This document shows positions 47,704 through 56,500 of a DNA stretch of 64,000 nt, one piece after another. Numbering within the stretch: the first letter of the stretch is position 1; each line of letters opens with the position of its first letter. A program made the position numbers and the translations under genes. A model generated the notes under the pieces. It ran no database searches. It saw only the letters and a program-made list of their open reading frames with translations, and was not told the DNA's origin. This DNA comes from Candidatus Thiodiazotropha sp. (ex Myrtea sp. 'scaly one' KF741663) (GTDB lineage: Bacteria > Pseudomonadota > Gammaproteobacteria > Chromatiales > Chromatiaceae). The stretch covers positions 62,001-126,000 of the forward strand of contig JAHXIQ010000002.1 in the NCBI GenBank assembly GCA_025655555.1. Reading direction: 5' to 3'.

Positions 47704-48261
47704 TTAATCCGCCTGCATCAAACGACGGATACGTTTGACGTAGAAACGCGTCTCTCCCGGCGCATGAGGGGCCACCTGCTCCCAAGTTTTCACATCACCG
47801 ACCTTTTGTGCCCGTCTGAAGGCCCGAAGCACATTGCGGTAACCGGCATTGTAGCTTGCCATGGCGAAGGCCAGACGCTCTTCGGTGGGCAAGCCTTTTT
47901 TCCATTTCCGGTAGAGCATGCGATCATAGTAAATCCCCGCAGCAATATTCCAGCGGGGTTCATCGATATTGGTAAAATGGGGGTTCTTGTCCCGAATATC
48001 CTCATAGGTTGCGGGCAGGATCTGCATGATGCCCTTGGCGCCTGCAGAACTGGACGCATCGGGTTGCAATCCCGACTCGGCAATACCCTGAGCCTTGAAC
48101 CATCGCCAATCGACGTGTGGACCGAAGTAGTGCTTGGTATATTTACGGAAGTGGCCGTCGTAAGTATCGCTCCAGTAACTGTCACCCACATGGCGCACCA
48201 GACTGGCATAGGCCAGACCCGGCAACAACACCAGCAGAAGGAACCAGCGCAGCGTCAGCAT
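47704..48261 (-). CDS. Transglycosylase SLT domain protein
   Basis: A small 185-residue lytic transglycosylase-like protein. A signal peptide (residues 1-19) precedes a single SLT domain with the catalytic E62 in GIAESGLQPDASSS, the motif GAKGIMQILPATYED, and MASYNAGYRNVLRA. It would cleave peptidoglycan in the periplasm, producing 1,6-anhydro ends. It starts 15 bp after the DUF350 gene and is probably co-transcribed with it. Confidence 0.9.
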   Translation of the reverse strand: MLTLRWFLLLVLLPGLAYASLVRHVGDSYWSDTYDGHFRKYTKHYFGPHVDWRWFKAQGIAESGLQPDASSSAGAKGIMQILPATYEDIRDKNPHFTNIDEPRWNIAAGIYYDRMLYRKWKKGLPTEERLAFAMASYNAGYRNVLRAFRRAQKVGDVKTWEQVAPHAPGETRFYVKRIRRLMQAD

Positions 48262-48276
48262 GCAGACAATTGATCC

Positions 48277-48507
48277 TCAGTTGAGACCAAGGCCGATAAC
48301 CAGTCCGAGGGCGGTACCGATACCGATAAAAATACCCATGATCATAATGCCAACTGCGATATTTCCCTTCTGCAATTCATCCGGAATACTGAAATTGACG
48401 ATATGGCTAAAGACCTTGCAGCCGAACCACATGAAAAAGATCGTCAGTGCGCCACCAAAAATGACATAGACGAAATTGAGCAGGACGGGGTCCATCGAGT
48501 CGGTCAT
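48277..48507 (-). CDS. DUF350-type small membrane protein
   Basis: A 76-residue protein with two hydrophobic helices (FVYVIFGGALTIFFMWFGCK and VGIMIMGIFIGIGTALGLVI) joined by a loop with NFSIPDELQKGN. It resembles one DUF350 repeat. The function is unknown. CCGGAGGG precedes the ATG. The next gene encodes a lytic transglycosylase. Confidence 0.78.
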   Translation of the reverse strand: MTDSMDPVLLNFVYVIFGGALTIFFMWFGCKVFSHIVNFSIPDELQKGNIAVGIMIMGIFIGIGTALGLVIGLGLN

Positions 48508-48690
48508 ATTTGCCCTCCGGAGGCATTGATCATGGTTTCACTGCATGTTGTACGGATCATGCAATGCCCTGAAGAAAAACATAGCTATTGGTAGAAAGCA
48601 ACGCTTGGTCAGGTTAGCCATCAACCTTGAAATTTCATTAAATCATGAAAGCAGGGATTACGAGATGCAAATTGAATCGCTCTCCTCGAC

Positions 48691-49497
48691 TCACATCTCC
48701 CTAGCCTCTTTTACACGCTCATAGGCTTTTTTGATCTCGTCCGTTTTCTTGGCCGCCATTTTCATCATCTCTTCCGGCAAGCCCTTGGAGACAAGTTTAT
48801 CCGGGTGGTGCTGACTGATCAGCCGTCGATAGGCCCGTTTAACCTCTTTATCGGTGGCGTTGGCAGATACGTTGAGAATGTCATAGGCATCTTCCAGGGA
48901 AAGAGACCTTGGCTGTGCACGACCACCAGCGCCAGTACCCGCATAGTGGGCCTCCGCCCGCACCCGCTGGACCAGCAAACGGAAAGTAAACTCGGAGACA
49001 TGCAATAAGCGGCAAATATGCAGCAACACAGACTCTTCCTGCTTGTCCATCTGCCCATCGGCGAATGCAGCCTGAATCTGGATTTCCATGAACATCTGAA
49101 TCAGAGTCTGTCTGCGATGACATTCCTGCCGGAATTGTTCGATGACATCATCCAAGGGAAAACCGGTGGATTTGCCTTCATTGAACAGCTTGATAGCGGT
49201 CTGTCGCATCTCATCGGAGAGCGACATCTGGGACATCACTGCTTGAGCCAGTCTTATCTCATCCTGCGAGACCCGTCCATCGGCCTTTGCCAGATGCCCC
49301 ATGACGGAAAATGTGGTGGTAAAAAAGGCGGTTTGAACCCGCTCCTGATCGCCCGGCCCCCAAGCCACACGGTCCTCCGGCAGACCCTGCAACCCCTTAT
49401 CGAAACGATGCCCCAATGCAGCGCCCAGGACAGCTCCTAGAGGACCGCCCAACATATAACCGAACGCACCACCAACCAACTTACCCCACCAACTCAA
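48691..49497 (-). CDS. djlA: DjlA-like membrane-anchored DnaJ co-chaperone
   Basis: A 268-residue protein. A Gly-rich N-terminal anchor (GGAFGYMLGGPLGAVLGAAL) precedes a TerB-like helical domain (about residues 55-175). The C-terminal J domain has AYDILNVSANATDKEVKRAY and the HPD tripeptide in QHHPDKL, which stimulates DnaK. The start is TTG at 49497, with AGAGGTGA just upstream. This matches the DjlA layout, where E. coli DjlA affects capsule and envelope signalling. Confidence 0.93.
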   Translation of the reverse strand: MSWWGKLVGGAFGYMLGGPLGAVLGAALGHRFDKGLQGLPEDRVAWGPGDQERVQTAFFTTTFSVMGHLAKADGRVSQDEIRLAQAVMSQMSLSDEMRQTAIKLFNEGKSTGFPLDDVIEQFRQECHRRQTLIQMFMEIQIQAAFADGQMDKQEESVLLHICRLLHVSEFTFRLLVQRVRAEAHYAGTGAGGRAQPRSLSLEDAYDILNVSANATDKEVKRAYRRLISQHHPDKLVSKGLPEEMMKMAAKKTDEIKKAYERVKEAREM

Positions 49498-49562
49498 CGG
49501 CTCACCTCTTTGCTAAATGATTCGAATCACAGCGATACCATACCAGTTGGTACTCATCCTAG

Positions 49563-50228
49563 TCACTTTCCATGGATATACTGCTCGTCGCTAAAACTGT
49601 GTACCCAGGCAGGATAGAAGGCCACCAGCATGGTGATAATCCAACCATTCACCAGCGCCTCGGGGAAAAACATCAGCGGGAAAAAGGGCATTATCGTAAG
49701 GCTCAACTCAGCCATGGTGTAAGTGCCGCTCAGCACCAGCAGATACATGGCAAGATAGCCGCTGGCGTAACCCACTATCCAGGCAGTCAAGAAACCATTA
49801 CCCAGGACATAGACGAAAAAATGCTTCGGTAGCCAGGAACGCACCAGCACCAGTGAAACCTGTGACAAAGTAATCGGTACCAATACCACCGTAAGAAAAC
49901 TGATGAGGTATCCCTGCCAACCGTACCCGGCATTCACACTGACTGCGACAAGCGCAAGGCTGGCCGCGATGATGGCCATAGACCAACCAAACATTAGCGT
50001 GATCACCGTAACGCCCAATAGATGAAAAGAGAGCCCGGGCTGAATCTGTCCTCGCATATGCCAAAGCACGATAAGTGCCACGACAGCCCCTAAAAAGACA
50101 TTCAGCTGCCCCCCATTGGCCAAACGACGCCAAGGCGCCATTCGGATGGCCAGGCCCAACACGACGACAAACAACCCGGCCAACCAGCCGAGCAACGTGT
50201 CTGAAAAGAGACCACCATCAATTTCCAT
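49563..50228 (-). CDS. Energy-coupling-factor-type permease (CbiM-like membrane protein)
   Basis: A 221-residue membrane protein with six or seven helices. The family includes CbiM-type S-components for cobalt or nickel uptake; the segment FHLLGVTVITLMFGWSMAII resembles them, but the N-terminal metal-binding His of true CbiM is missing. No ECF ATPase or T component lies nearby. The substrate is unknown. Confidence 0.75.
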   Translation of the reverse strand: MEIDGGLFSDTLLGWLAGLFVVVLGLAIRMAPWRRLANGGQLNVFLGAVVALIVLWHMRGQIQPGLSFHLLGVTVITLMFGWSMAIIAASLALVAVSVNAGYGWQGYLISFLTVVLVPITLSQVSLVLVRSWLPKHFFVYVLGNGFLTAWIVGYASGYLAMYLLVLSGTYTMAELSLTIMPFFPLMFFPEALVNGWIITMLVAFYPAWVHSFSDEQYIHGK

Positions 50229-50313
50229 TGCATTCTATTCCTGTCGTAGCCGCCATCATCGGCTATTCTGTTATGGCATCTATTTCCCGCAACCCATCAC
50301 TGAAAGGACCGCA

Positions 50314-51354
50314 ATGCTTTACCGTCCCTTGGGCCTCACCGGTATCGATGTCAGCGCGCTATGTCTTGGCACCATGACCTTTGGTGAGCAGAACAACGAA
50401 TCCGAAGCGCATGCCCAGCTTGATCGTGCAGTGGCTGCCGGTATTAACTTTATCGACACGGCAGAGATGTATCCGGTTCCGCCCAAAGCTGAGACCCAGG
50501 GTCTGACTGAACGCTATATCGGTAGCTGGCTGGCCGCTCATGGCCACCGGGAGGATCTGATCATCGCCAGTAAAGTCGCTGGTCCGGCAGACTGGCTCAC
50601 CTACCTGCGGGATGGCAACATCCGGCTCGACAGACTTAATATCGAGGCTGCGCTGGACAGCAGTCTGCAGCGCCTGCAGACGGATTACATTGATATCTAT
50701 CAGCTGCATTGGCCCGACCGGGAGACCAATTTTTTTGGTAAATTGGGTTATTCGCATCCCAGGCAGGAACAGAGCATCCCCATAGAAGAGACGCTTGAAG
50801 TTCTGCTGGATCTTGTCGAAAGTGGCAAAATCCGCCATATCGGCGTCTCCAATGAGACGCCCTGGGGTCTCATGAAGTACCTTCAGTTGGCAGAAACGCA
50901 GGACCTGCCCCGCCCGGTCAGTATCCAGAACCCCTACAATCTGCTCAACCGCAGTTTCGAGATCGGATTGGCAGAGATCGCACATCGCGAGTCCTGCGGT
51001 CTACTGGCCTATTCACCCATGGCATTTGGAGTGCTCTCCGGTAAATATTTCAATCAACAACGGCCTGCCGGCGCCAGACTGACACTGTTCGATCGATTTG
51101 ACCGCTACTCAAACCCCCAAACCGAGTGGGCAGCACAACGCTATGTGACCCTGGCGCAGGAACATGGCCTGGAGCCTGCACAGATGGCACTGGCCTGGGT
51201 CACAAGCCGTCCCTTTGTCACCAGTAACATCATTGGCGCCACCACCCTCAAGCAACTCGAGCAAAACCTGCAAAGTCTGTCCATCAACCTGACACCTGAG
51301 GTTATTGAAGGCATTGAGCAGATTCAGCGTCAGCAGCCTAATCCCAGCCCATAA
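50314..51354 (+). CDS. tas: Aldo/keto reductase, Tas-like
   Basis: A 346-residue NADP(H)-dependent TIM-barrel oxidoreductase, the same length as E. coli Tas. The start MLYRPLGLTGIDVSALCLGT, the catalytic region FIDTAEMYPVPP with Asp and Tyr, IYQLHWPDRETNFFG with His, and the cofactor end TSNIIGATTLKQLEQNL all fit. GAAAGGA precedes the ATG; the longer upstream frame is unsupported. The natural substrate is unknown. Confidence 0.93.
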   Translation: MLYRPLGLTGIDVSALCLGTMTFGEQNNESEAHAQLDRAVAAGINFIDTAEMYPVPPKAETQGLTERYIGSWLAAHGHREDLIIASKVAGPADWLTYLRDGNIRLDRLNIEAALDSSLQRLQTDYIDIYQLHWPDRETNFFGKLGYSHPRQEQSIPIEETLEVLLDLVESGKIRHIGVSNETPWGLMKYLQLAETQDLPRPVSIQNPYNLLNRSFEIGLAEIAHRESCGLLAYSPMAFGVLSGKYFNQQRPAGARLTLFDRFDRYSNPQTEWAAQRYVTLAQEHGLEPAQMALAWVTSRPFVTSNIIGATTLKQLEQNLQSLSINLTPEVIEGIEQIQRQQPNPSP

Positions 51355-51478
51355 GATCAACCCGGCACACAAATACAACTCATGCGAAAAAAGTGACCTT
51401 TCGCAATAGCCTTCGCCATTTTCAATGCCATAATTCAAGATGTAATGAGTACTTACATCGTCCGGAGAAGAAGAGATT

Positions 51479-51772
51479 ATGAGTTCACCGAGAATCCGTA
51501 TAGGCGAATGGTTCAAAACCGTCGATGGAGACAATCTGGAAATTGTGGCCCATGACCCTGAAGAGGGCGTCGTGGAGGTCCAGTTCTACGATGGTACTGT
51601 CGAAGAGTACGACCTGGAGGATTGGGCCGCACTCCAAGTCAAACCGATTGCACCGCCGGAGGACTGGTCTGGTTCCTATGACCTGACCCGCGATGATTAC
51701 GGCGTTGATCTCGACCGCCCTGCCGGGGACAACCACATCAACCCGCTGGACCACCTGGACGAAGAGGATTAA
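51479..51772 (+). CDS. Small acidic conserved hypothetical (DUF6763-like)
   Basis: A 97-residue acidic protein. The N-terminal part RIGEWFKTVDGDNLEIVAHD reads like a small beta-barrel, with VVEVQFYDGTVEEYDLEDW, followed by a disordered, acidic tail ending LDHLDEED. I recall this type being listed as DUF6763 in gammaproteobacteria; no function is known. GGAGAAGAAGAG upstream supports the start. Confidence 0.7.
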   Translation: MSSPRIRIGEWFKTVDGDNLEIVAHDPEEGVVEVQFYDGTVEEYDLEDWAALQVKPIAPPEDWSGSYDLTRDDYGVDLDRPAGDNHINPLDHLDEED

Positions 51773-51983
51773 CTCCCATTTATTTAATCAAGTGTTAAAA
51801 GCCCAAGAAACCCCAAAGATCAGGCGTTGATTGGCTGATCTTTATCCCGCAAATTGGCATCTGAGCCCATTGTTTGGGCGTATCTTCCATGAAGCGTTCA
51901 TTCAGTCGTCCTAAAGTTAAGCACTACCGGGCCGCTAAATTGATCAACGACGACACACACAGATGCTATGCAGGAGGTGCGTC

Positions 51984-52184
51984 ATGAAAACAGTCTACGA
52001 TATGAGTACAGGCCGGATGCTGGCATCCGATTTGTCGGCCGAGCGCCCGCAACGGCTGGTTTCAGAGACCAACACCCCCGAATTGCAGCTGCAGTTAGTG
52101 GTACCCGAATCCATCCCGGAGAGGACACTTCCCCCTGAGCTGGCCCTGGCGGACCTAAACGCCTTTTTCGACAAAATGAGCTGA
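51984..52184 (+). CDS. Small hypothetical protein, 66 residues
   Basis: A short gene with a strong ribosome site (AGGAGGTG) before ATG 51984. The product has no membrane helix and no recognised domain. Its C-terminal half, ELALADLNAFFDKMS, looks helical. Upstream in-frame codons at 51963 lack a ribosome site. It is followed by a hairpin. I do not recognise it. Confidence 0.6.
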   Translation: MKTVYDMSTGRMLASDLSAERPQRLVSETNTPELQLQLVVPESIPERTLPPELALADLNAFFDKMS

Positions 52185-52211
52185 GCAGGAAACCCTCTCC
52201 GGACACCCTCT

Positions 52212-52232
52212 AGCCGGGCCTTGCGCCCGGCT
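52212..52232. terminator. Hairpin between convergent small ORF and Rieske gene
   Basis: AGCCGGGC, a five-base loop, then GCCCGGCT. The stem is strong, but no T run follows on either side, so it is a likely but weak bidirectional terminator. Confidence 0.5.
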
Positions 52233-52234
52233 TA

Positions 52235-52573
52235 CTATATCTCCACGAACACCTTTCCCGATTCAATCCGCAAAGGAATCGAACTCAGACTTTGCCCGGC
52301 ACAGGGCCCTTTTAAGCAATAGCCATCCTCAACACGAAACAACGCGCCATGAGTGGCACACTGTATATATCGATTCGTCAAATCGAGAAACCGGTGTGGC
52401 TGCCACTCCAGATTTACTCCTGTATGTGGACAACGATTACAATAGGCAAAAAGATGGCCGCCCTTTCGCAGCAAGATGATTTCCACTGTTCGGTCAGGTA
52501 GTTCCATCGCAATCCCATAACTGCCCGGATCGGGAAGGTCATCAATATCTGGGAGGGGGAGCCACTCAGGCAT
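52235..52573 (-). CDS. Rieske 2Fe-2S ferredoxin-like protein
   Basis: A 112-residue single-domain Rieske protein with C-P-H in RCPHTGVNLEW and C-A-T-H in QCATHGALF, the four ligands of a 2Fe-2S cluster. It has no membrane anchor, so it is a soluble electron carrier. The ATG at 52573 overlaps the PfkB stop codon (ATGCCTGA), so I prefer it to an upstream in-frame start. The partner oxygenase, if any, is not adjacent. Confidence 0.9.
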   Translation of the reverse strand: MPEWLPLPDIDDLPDPGSYGIAMELPDRTVEIILLRKGGHLFAYCNRCPHTGVNLEWQPHRFLDLTNRYIQCATHGALFRVEDGYCLKGPCAGQSLSSIPLRIESGKVFVEI

Positions 52574-53441
52574 AATCGCCCCCCAAGCCATCAAAACCGA
52601 TTTGCCCGCACTTTTTTCCTGCCAACTCAATGGCCTGGTGTAATGCCCGGTGCGGACTTTTGCCTGACAACAGGCCGTGGATCACACCGGCATTGAATAC
52701 ATCTCCCGCACCCAGCGTGTCACGTACCGCATCAGGGTGATAGGCCGGCAGATACTGAGCACCTCCCTCACCAGAGAAACACCAGCCCCCGACATCCCCC
52801 CATGCAGCAAACAGTAACGCCGCCGGATTATCCCGCCTCACTGCTGTAAACAGTTCCAAAGGATCATGCCAGCCCATGGCCTCCGCATAGGTACGGGAAA
52901 ACAGCAGTACATCGGCTAAGGGAAAAAGTTGTTCAATGCCATCCCGGGGCTGCTCCACTTCCAGGGAGATTCTGGCGTGACCGGCCCGCCGGCGAGACAA
53001 TGTCAGCATGTGCTGACAGTCACTGACATTTCTTCCCTCAAAGTGGAGCCAGTCAAAATTACCCAGGTCAATGGAAGAGAAAGCCTCGATATCGAATTCC
53101 GGCAAATCCCGATAGTGGATAATGGTTCGCGAGGCATGCTCCCGGCTCAGGAGGATGTAGGAGGTGGGTGTCACACCCTCCCGAAGGGTCTTCGCCCAGC
53201 GGATATCGATATGATGATGTTCGAAATCCCCGACAATCTGCCGGGCTGACGCATCATCAGCTAAAACACCCGCCCAATTGCACTGATGGCCCAGCTGACT
53301 CAACACAACGAGGGTATTGGCTGCGTTACCCCCTCGACTCAATCGACGTGAGGCTGCGCGTTGCTTCGAATCTTCGGTAGGGTAACTCGCCACAGTATCG
53401 ATGATGTCGAGCGTGGCAACACCAACGCCAAGTACCTGCAT
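52566..53441 (-). CDS. PfkB-family carbohydrate kinase, ketohexokinase-like
   Basis: A 291-residue sugar kinase. The N-terminal substrate region has RRLSRGGNAANTLVVLSQLG and the C-terminal signature is DTLGAGDVFNAG, with the catalytic Asp. The overall layout resembles ketohexokinases more than ribokinase. The sugar is not determinable here. It is coupled to the Rieske gene, an odd pairing with no known pathway link. Confidence 0.88.
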   Translation of the reverse strand: MQVLGVGVATLDIIDTVASYPTEDSKQRAASRRLSRGGNAANTLVVLSQLGHQCNWAGVLADDASARQIVGDFEHHHIDIRWAKTLREGVTPTSYILLSREHASRTIIHYRDLPEFDIEAFSSIDLGNFDWLHFEGRNVSDCQHMLTLSRRRAGHARISLEVEQPRDGIEQLFPLADVLLFSRTYAEAMGWHDPLELFTAVRRDNPAALLFAAWGDVGGWCFSGEGGAQYLPAYHPDAVRDTLGAGDVFNAGVIHGLLSGKSPHRALHQAIELAGKKCGQIGFDGLGGDYA

Positions 53442-53510
53442 CCGGCGGACCTCTGGAAAGAATACGTATGGAGAGCTACTGAAGCTCTGAACAAGTCTGG
53501 GAGAGTCAGA

Positions 53511-56500
53511 TTATTTTTTGCGGAACAGACGTCCAAGCCCTGACTTTCTCGAATCGGTGTCGCCACTCAACCCGTCTTCACGCATGCGGCTTGATGCCGA
53601 ACGGGACCCAAGTTGCATGGAAGGCTCATCCAGTCCACCCGTCTTGCGTAGCAGCAGTTCCAGTTTGCGCTTCAGCTGGTCAACCTCTTTATCTCGATCC
53701 TCTACGGCATCTTCCAGCGAACGACACTGATTCTGCGACATACGAAGCAGATGATCCTTCTCGGAAAGCGACTGCTGTATAGAGACCATCTCCTGGCGAA
53801 TGGCCTGCTGGTCGGCGACATCATCCACATCTCGGCTATCAGCATCGCTCAGTTTTGAGGTTGCATCCTGCAGTTGGAGTCGCATCTGCTCCAAATCTTC
53901 GTGCGCCTGTCGACGCACCATATCAAGCTCGGTCTTCAGGGCTGCGAGCTGCTCATCATTACCGAAGGACTGAACATCCTGGATCTGCTCCACATAGGTT
54001 TCAATCACACTGCGCAGCTCACCGACTTCACGCCGCATCCGCTTCGCTTCAGCCTTGGCCTCATCCCGCTCCTGCTCATAATTATCCGCCTTGATCCGCA
54101 GCTCCTCCATTTGTACGAGCAGATCGTCGGCCAAATTGGAATCTGTGGCATGCTCACGAAAACCACTCATTTCAGAGTGGAGGTGATCATTCTCGTTCAC
54201 CAGGTCGGTGTACTGCCCTCGAATCTCACTAAGCTGGCTGGCTAGCCTGTCGCGCTCTTCGGCCAGCAATTTCTGCTCCCGTGCCAGCGTCTCCTTCTCC
54301 AGCACCAAGGCATCCATGTCTTCACCAAGCATCTCGATGGCGGTCTCCTGCACCTGACGCTCGCGCCTGAGCACATCAGTCTGCTGCGCCTGCTTCTCCA
54401 CCTTTTTACGCTTGGCTTCTGCCACTTCCAATGCTTTGCGCAGCTCACTGATTTCCGTATCTGTGTCATCTGTCAGCTGGCTCTCCATCTCCAACTGGAC
54501 TTCACGCAGACCGGAGATTTCCCGCTTCAAGGTCGTAATCCGTTCTTCAGCCTTGAGCAGTGCCTGTTGGGCGCTCTCGAGTTCTCCCTTATCCGCACGT
54601 TCCTGACTGTCCGCTTTTGCTGCATCCAACTCAGCACGTAAAGCCTCAATCTGTCGTTGATCCTCTTCGATCCGGCTTGTCAGATCCGTCTCTTTCTCTT
54701 GCGCTGCAGCTTCCAATTTACCGACGGTCTCTTCGAGTTCGGACTTTGCCGTCTGCAACGTTTGCTTTTCACTTTCTAACGCGGCCTGTGCAGTCTTGGA
54801 TGTCTGTACCGCTGACTCACTCTCGGAGAGTGACTGCTGAAGCGCCTCCACCTCCTTGATTCGCTGATTCAGGGCAGCATCTTGATTCTCTTGCCGATGT
54901 TCAAGCTGTGCCTGCAGATTGGCCACCTCCTGTTCCAACTCCGCCTTGAGAGAAGCAAGCTCCTGCTTGGCCAGCTGTAGTTCTGCATCGGATTCAGAGG
55001 CCTGCTTCCAGGCATCCTGACCGGCGGTGATTTCCTGCTGTAGTTGTTCCGTCAGCTGGCTTGTCTCACTTTGCGCCTGCTCCAGGGCCTGTTGCAGATC
55101 AGCCACTTTGCCTTCCACTGCTTGCAAAGATTTACGTGACTCATCAAGGCCTTGTTCGGAAATCTCAACCGCCTCTTCCGCGGTCTTCAACGAGCGCTGC
55201 AGAAAAGCGGCCGTCTGGTGCTCCTGCTCCAGCAGCGCCTCAGTCTCCACCCGCTTCTCCTGCTGACTACTGATCTCGGCTTGCGCTACCTCTAACTGTG
55301 CATTGAGCCCCTGGACGGCAACATCAACGGCTGACTGAGCGTCGCTTGCGAGCTGCTTCTCAGCCTCCAGCGCCTCTCTTAGCTCTCCCAGCTGTCCATC
55401 CGACTCTTCCTGAAGCTGCTGCAATGACGCTTCCAACTGCTGGCGGGAGTTCCTGAGTTCTTCGACAGTCTGGTGGGACTGCTCCAGGTCACTCCTCAAC
55501 GAGTTCATTGCGTTGTTATATTGGGCCTCAGCATCCGAGCCAGCCTCCTGGATAGCCTCCAGTTCCTTCTCCAGGCTTGCACGGCGTTCATTCAGGGATT
55601 GTGATTCGTTGCTGAGCTCGGCCACACGGGCAGTTTCCGCGCGTAACCGATCTTCCAGCCCCGCCTTCTCCTGCTGCAGGGTTTGCTGCGCCGATTCCTG
55701 TGCCCCAACCTGGGACTGGAGTGACTCGGCCTGTTGCTGCAACTCGGCAATCTCGGCTTTTGATTGTTCAAGCGACTCATTGGCAGTCTGATTTGCCGCT
55801 TCGATCTCTGTCTGCAGTGCCGATTCTTTCTGTTGATATTCGGCCTGTACCTGTTCCAGCTGTTGACAGGTTTCACTCAGTGACTGCTCAAGTGCAGCTT
55901 TGGCTTGTTGCAGATCAGAGATATCGTTGCCCGAGGCCTCTGTGATTTGGTCAACTTTACCGTTAGTCTCATCGAGCGCAGTCTGCAGCTCTGCAACTTT
56001 TTGCTGATGTGAGGATTGTGCCTGATTGAGGGCTTCCTGAGCCTCTGTTAAAGCACTTCGAAGCGTCTCGATCTCCTGCAGTTGAGAAGACTGTGCGGTA
56101 TCACGCTCTTCTTCGAGCTTTTGTAGAGAACACTCCAGATCGAACCGCTCACCCGAGAGCCGAGCAAGATCATCAGCAGATTGCTTGCGGAATGTTTCAC
56201 TACTCTCCTGCAGTTCTGCAAGCTCAGCGGCCACCCGCTCAAACTCGTCCTGCTTCTGTTGTGTTTGAAGTTGATCGCCCTGCTGCTGCTCCCTCGCTGT
56301 CTCAAGCTGCAACTGAAGTTCTGTGATCTCTTCTTTAAGCCGCCCTTGTTGAGTTTCGTGCCGAGACTGTAGCTCCTTTAGCTGTGTCTGCAGATCCACA
56401 TCCTGCTGGCGGAATTCATCGCTTAGCTTACGCGTGCTTTCCAGCTCCCCCTGGACGGCTGAAAGGCGTTCCTCAAGTCCTTTATAGCGCTCCAAGTCAG

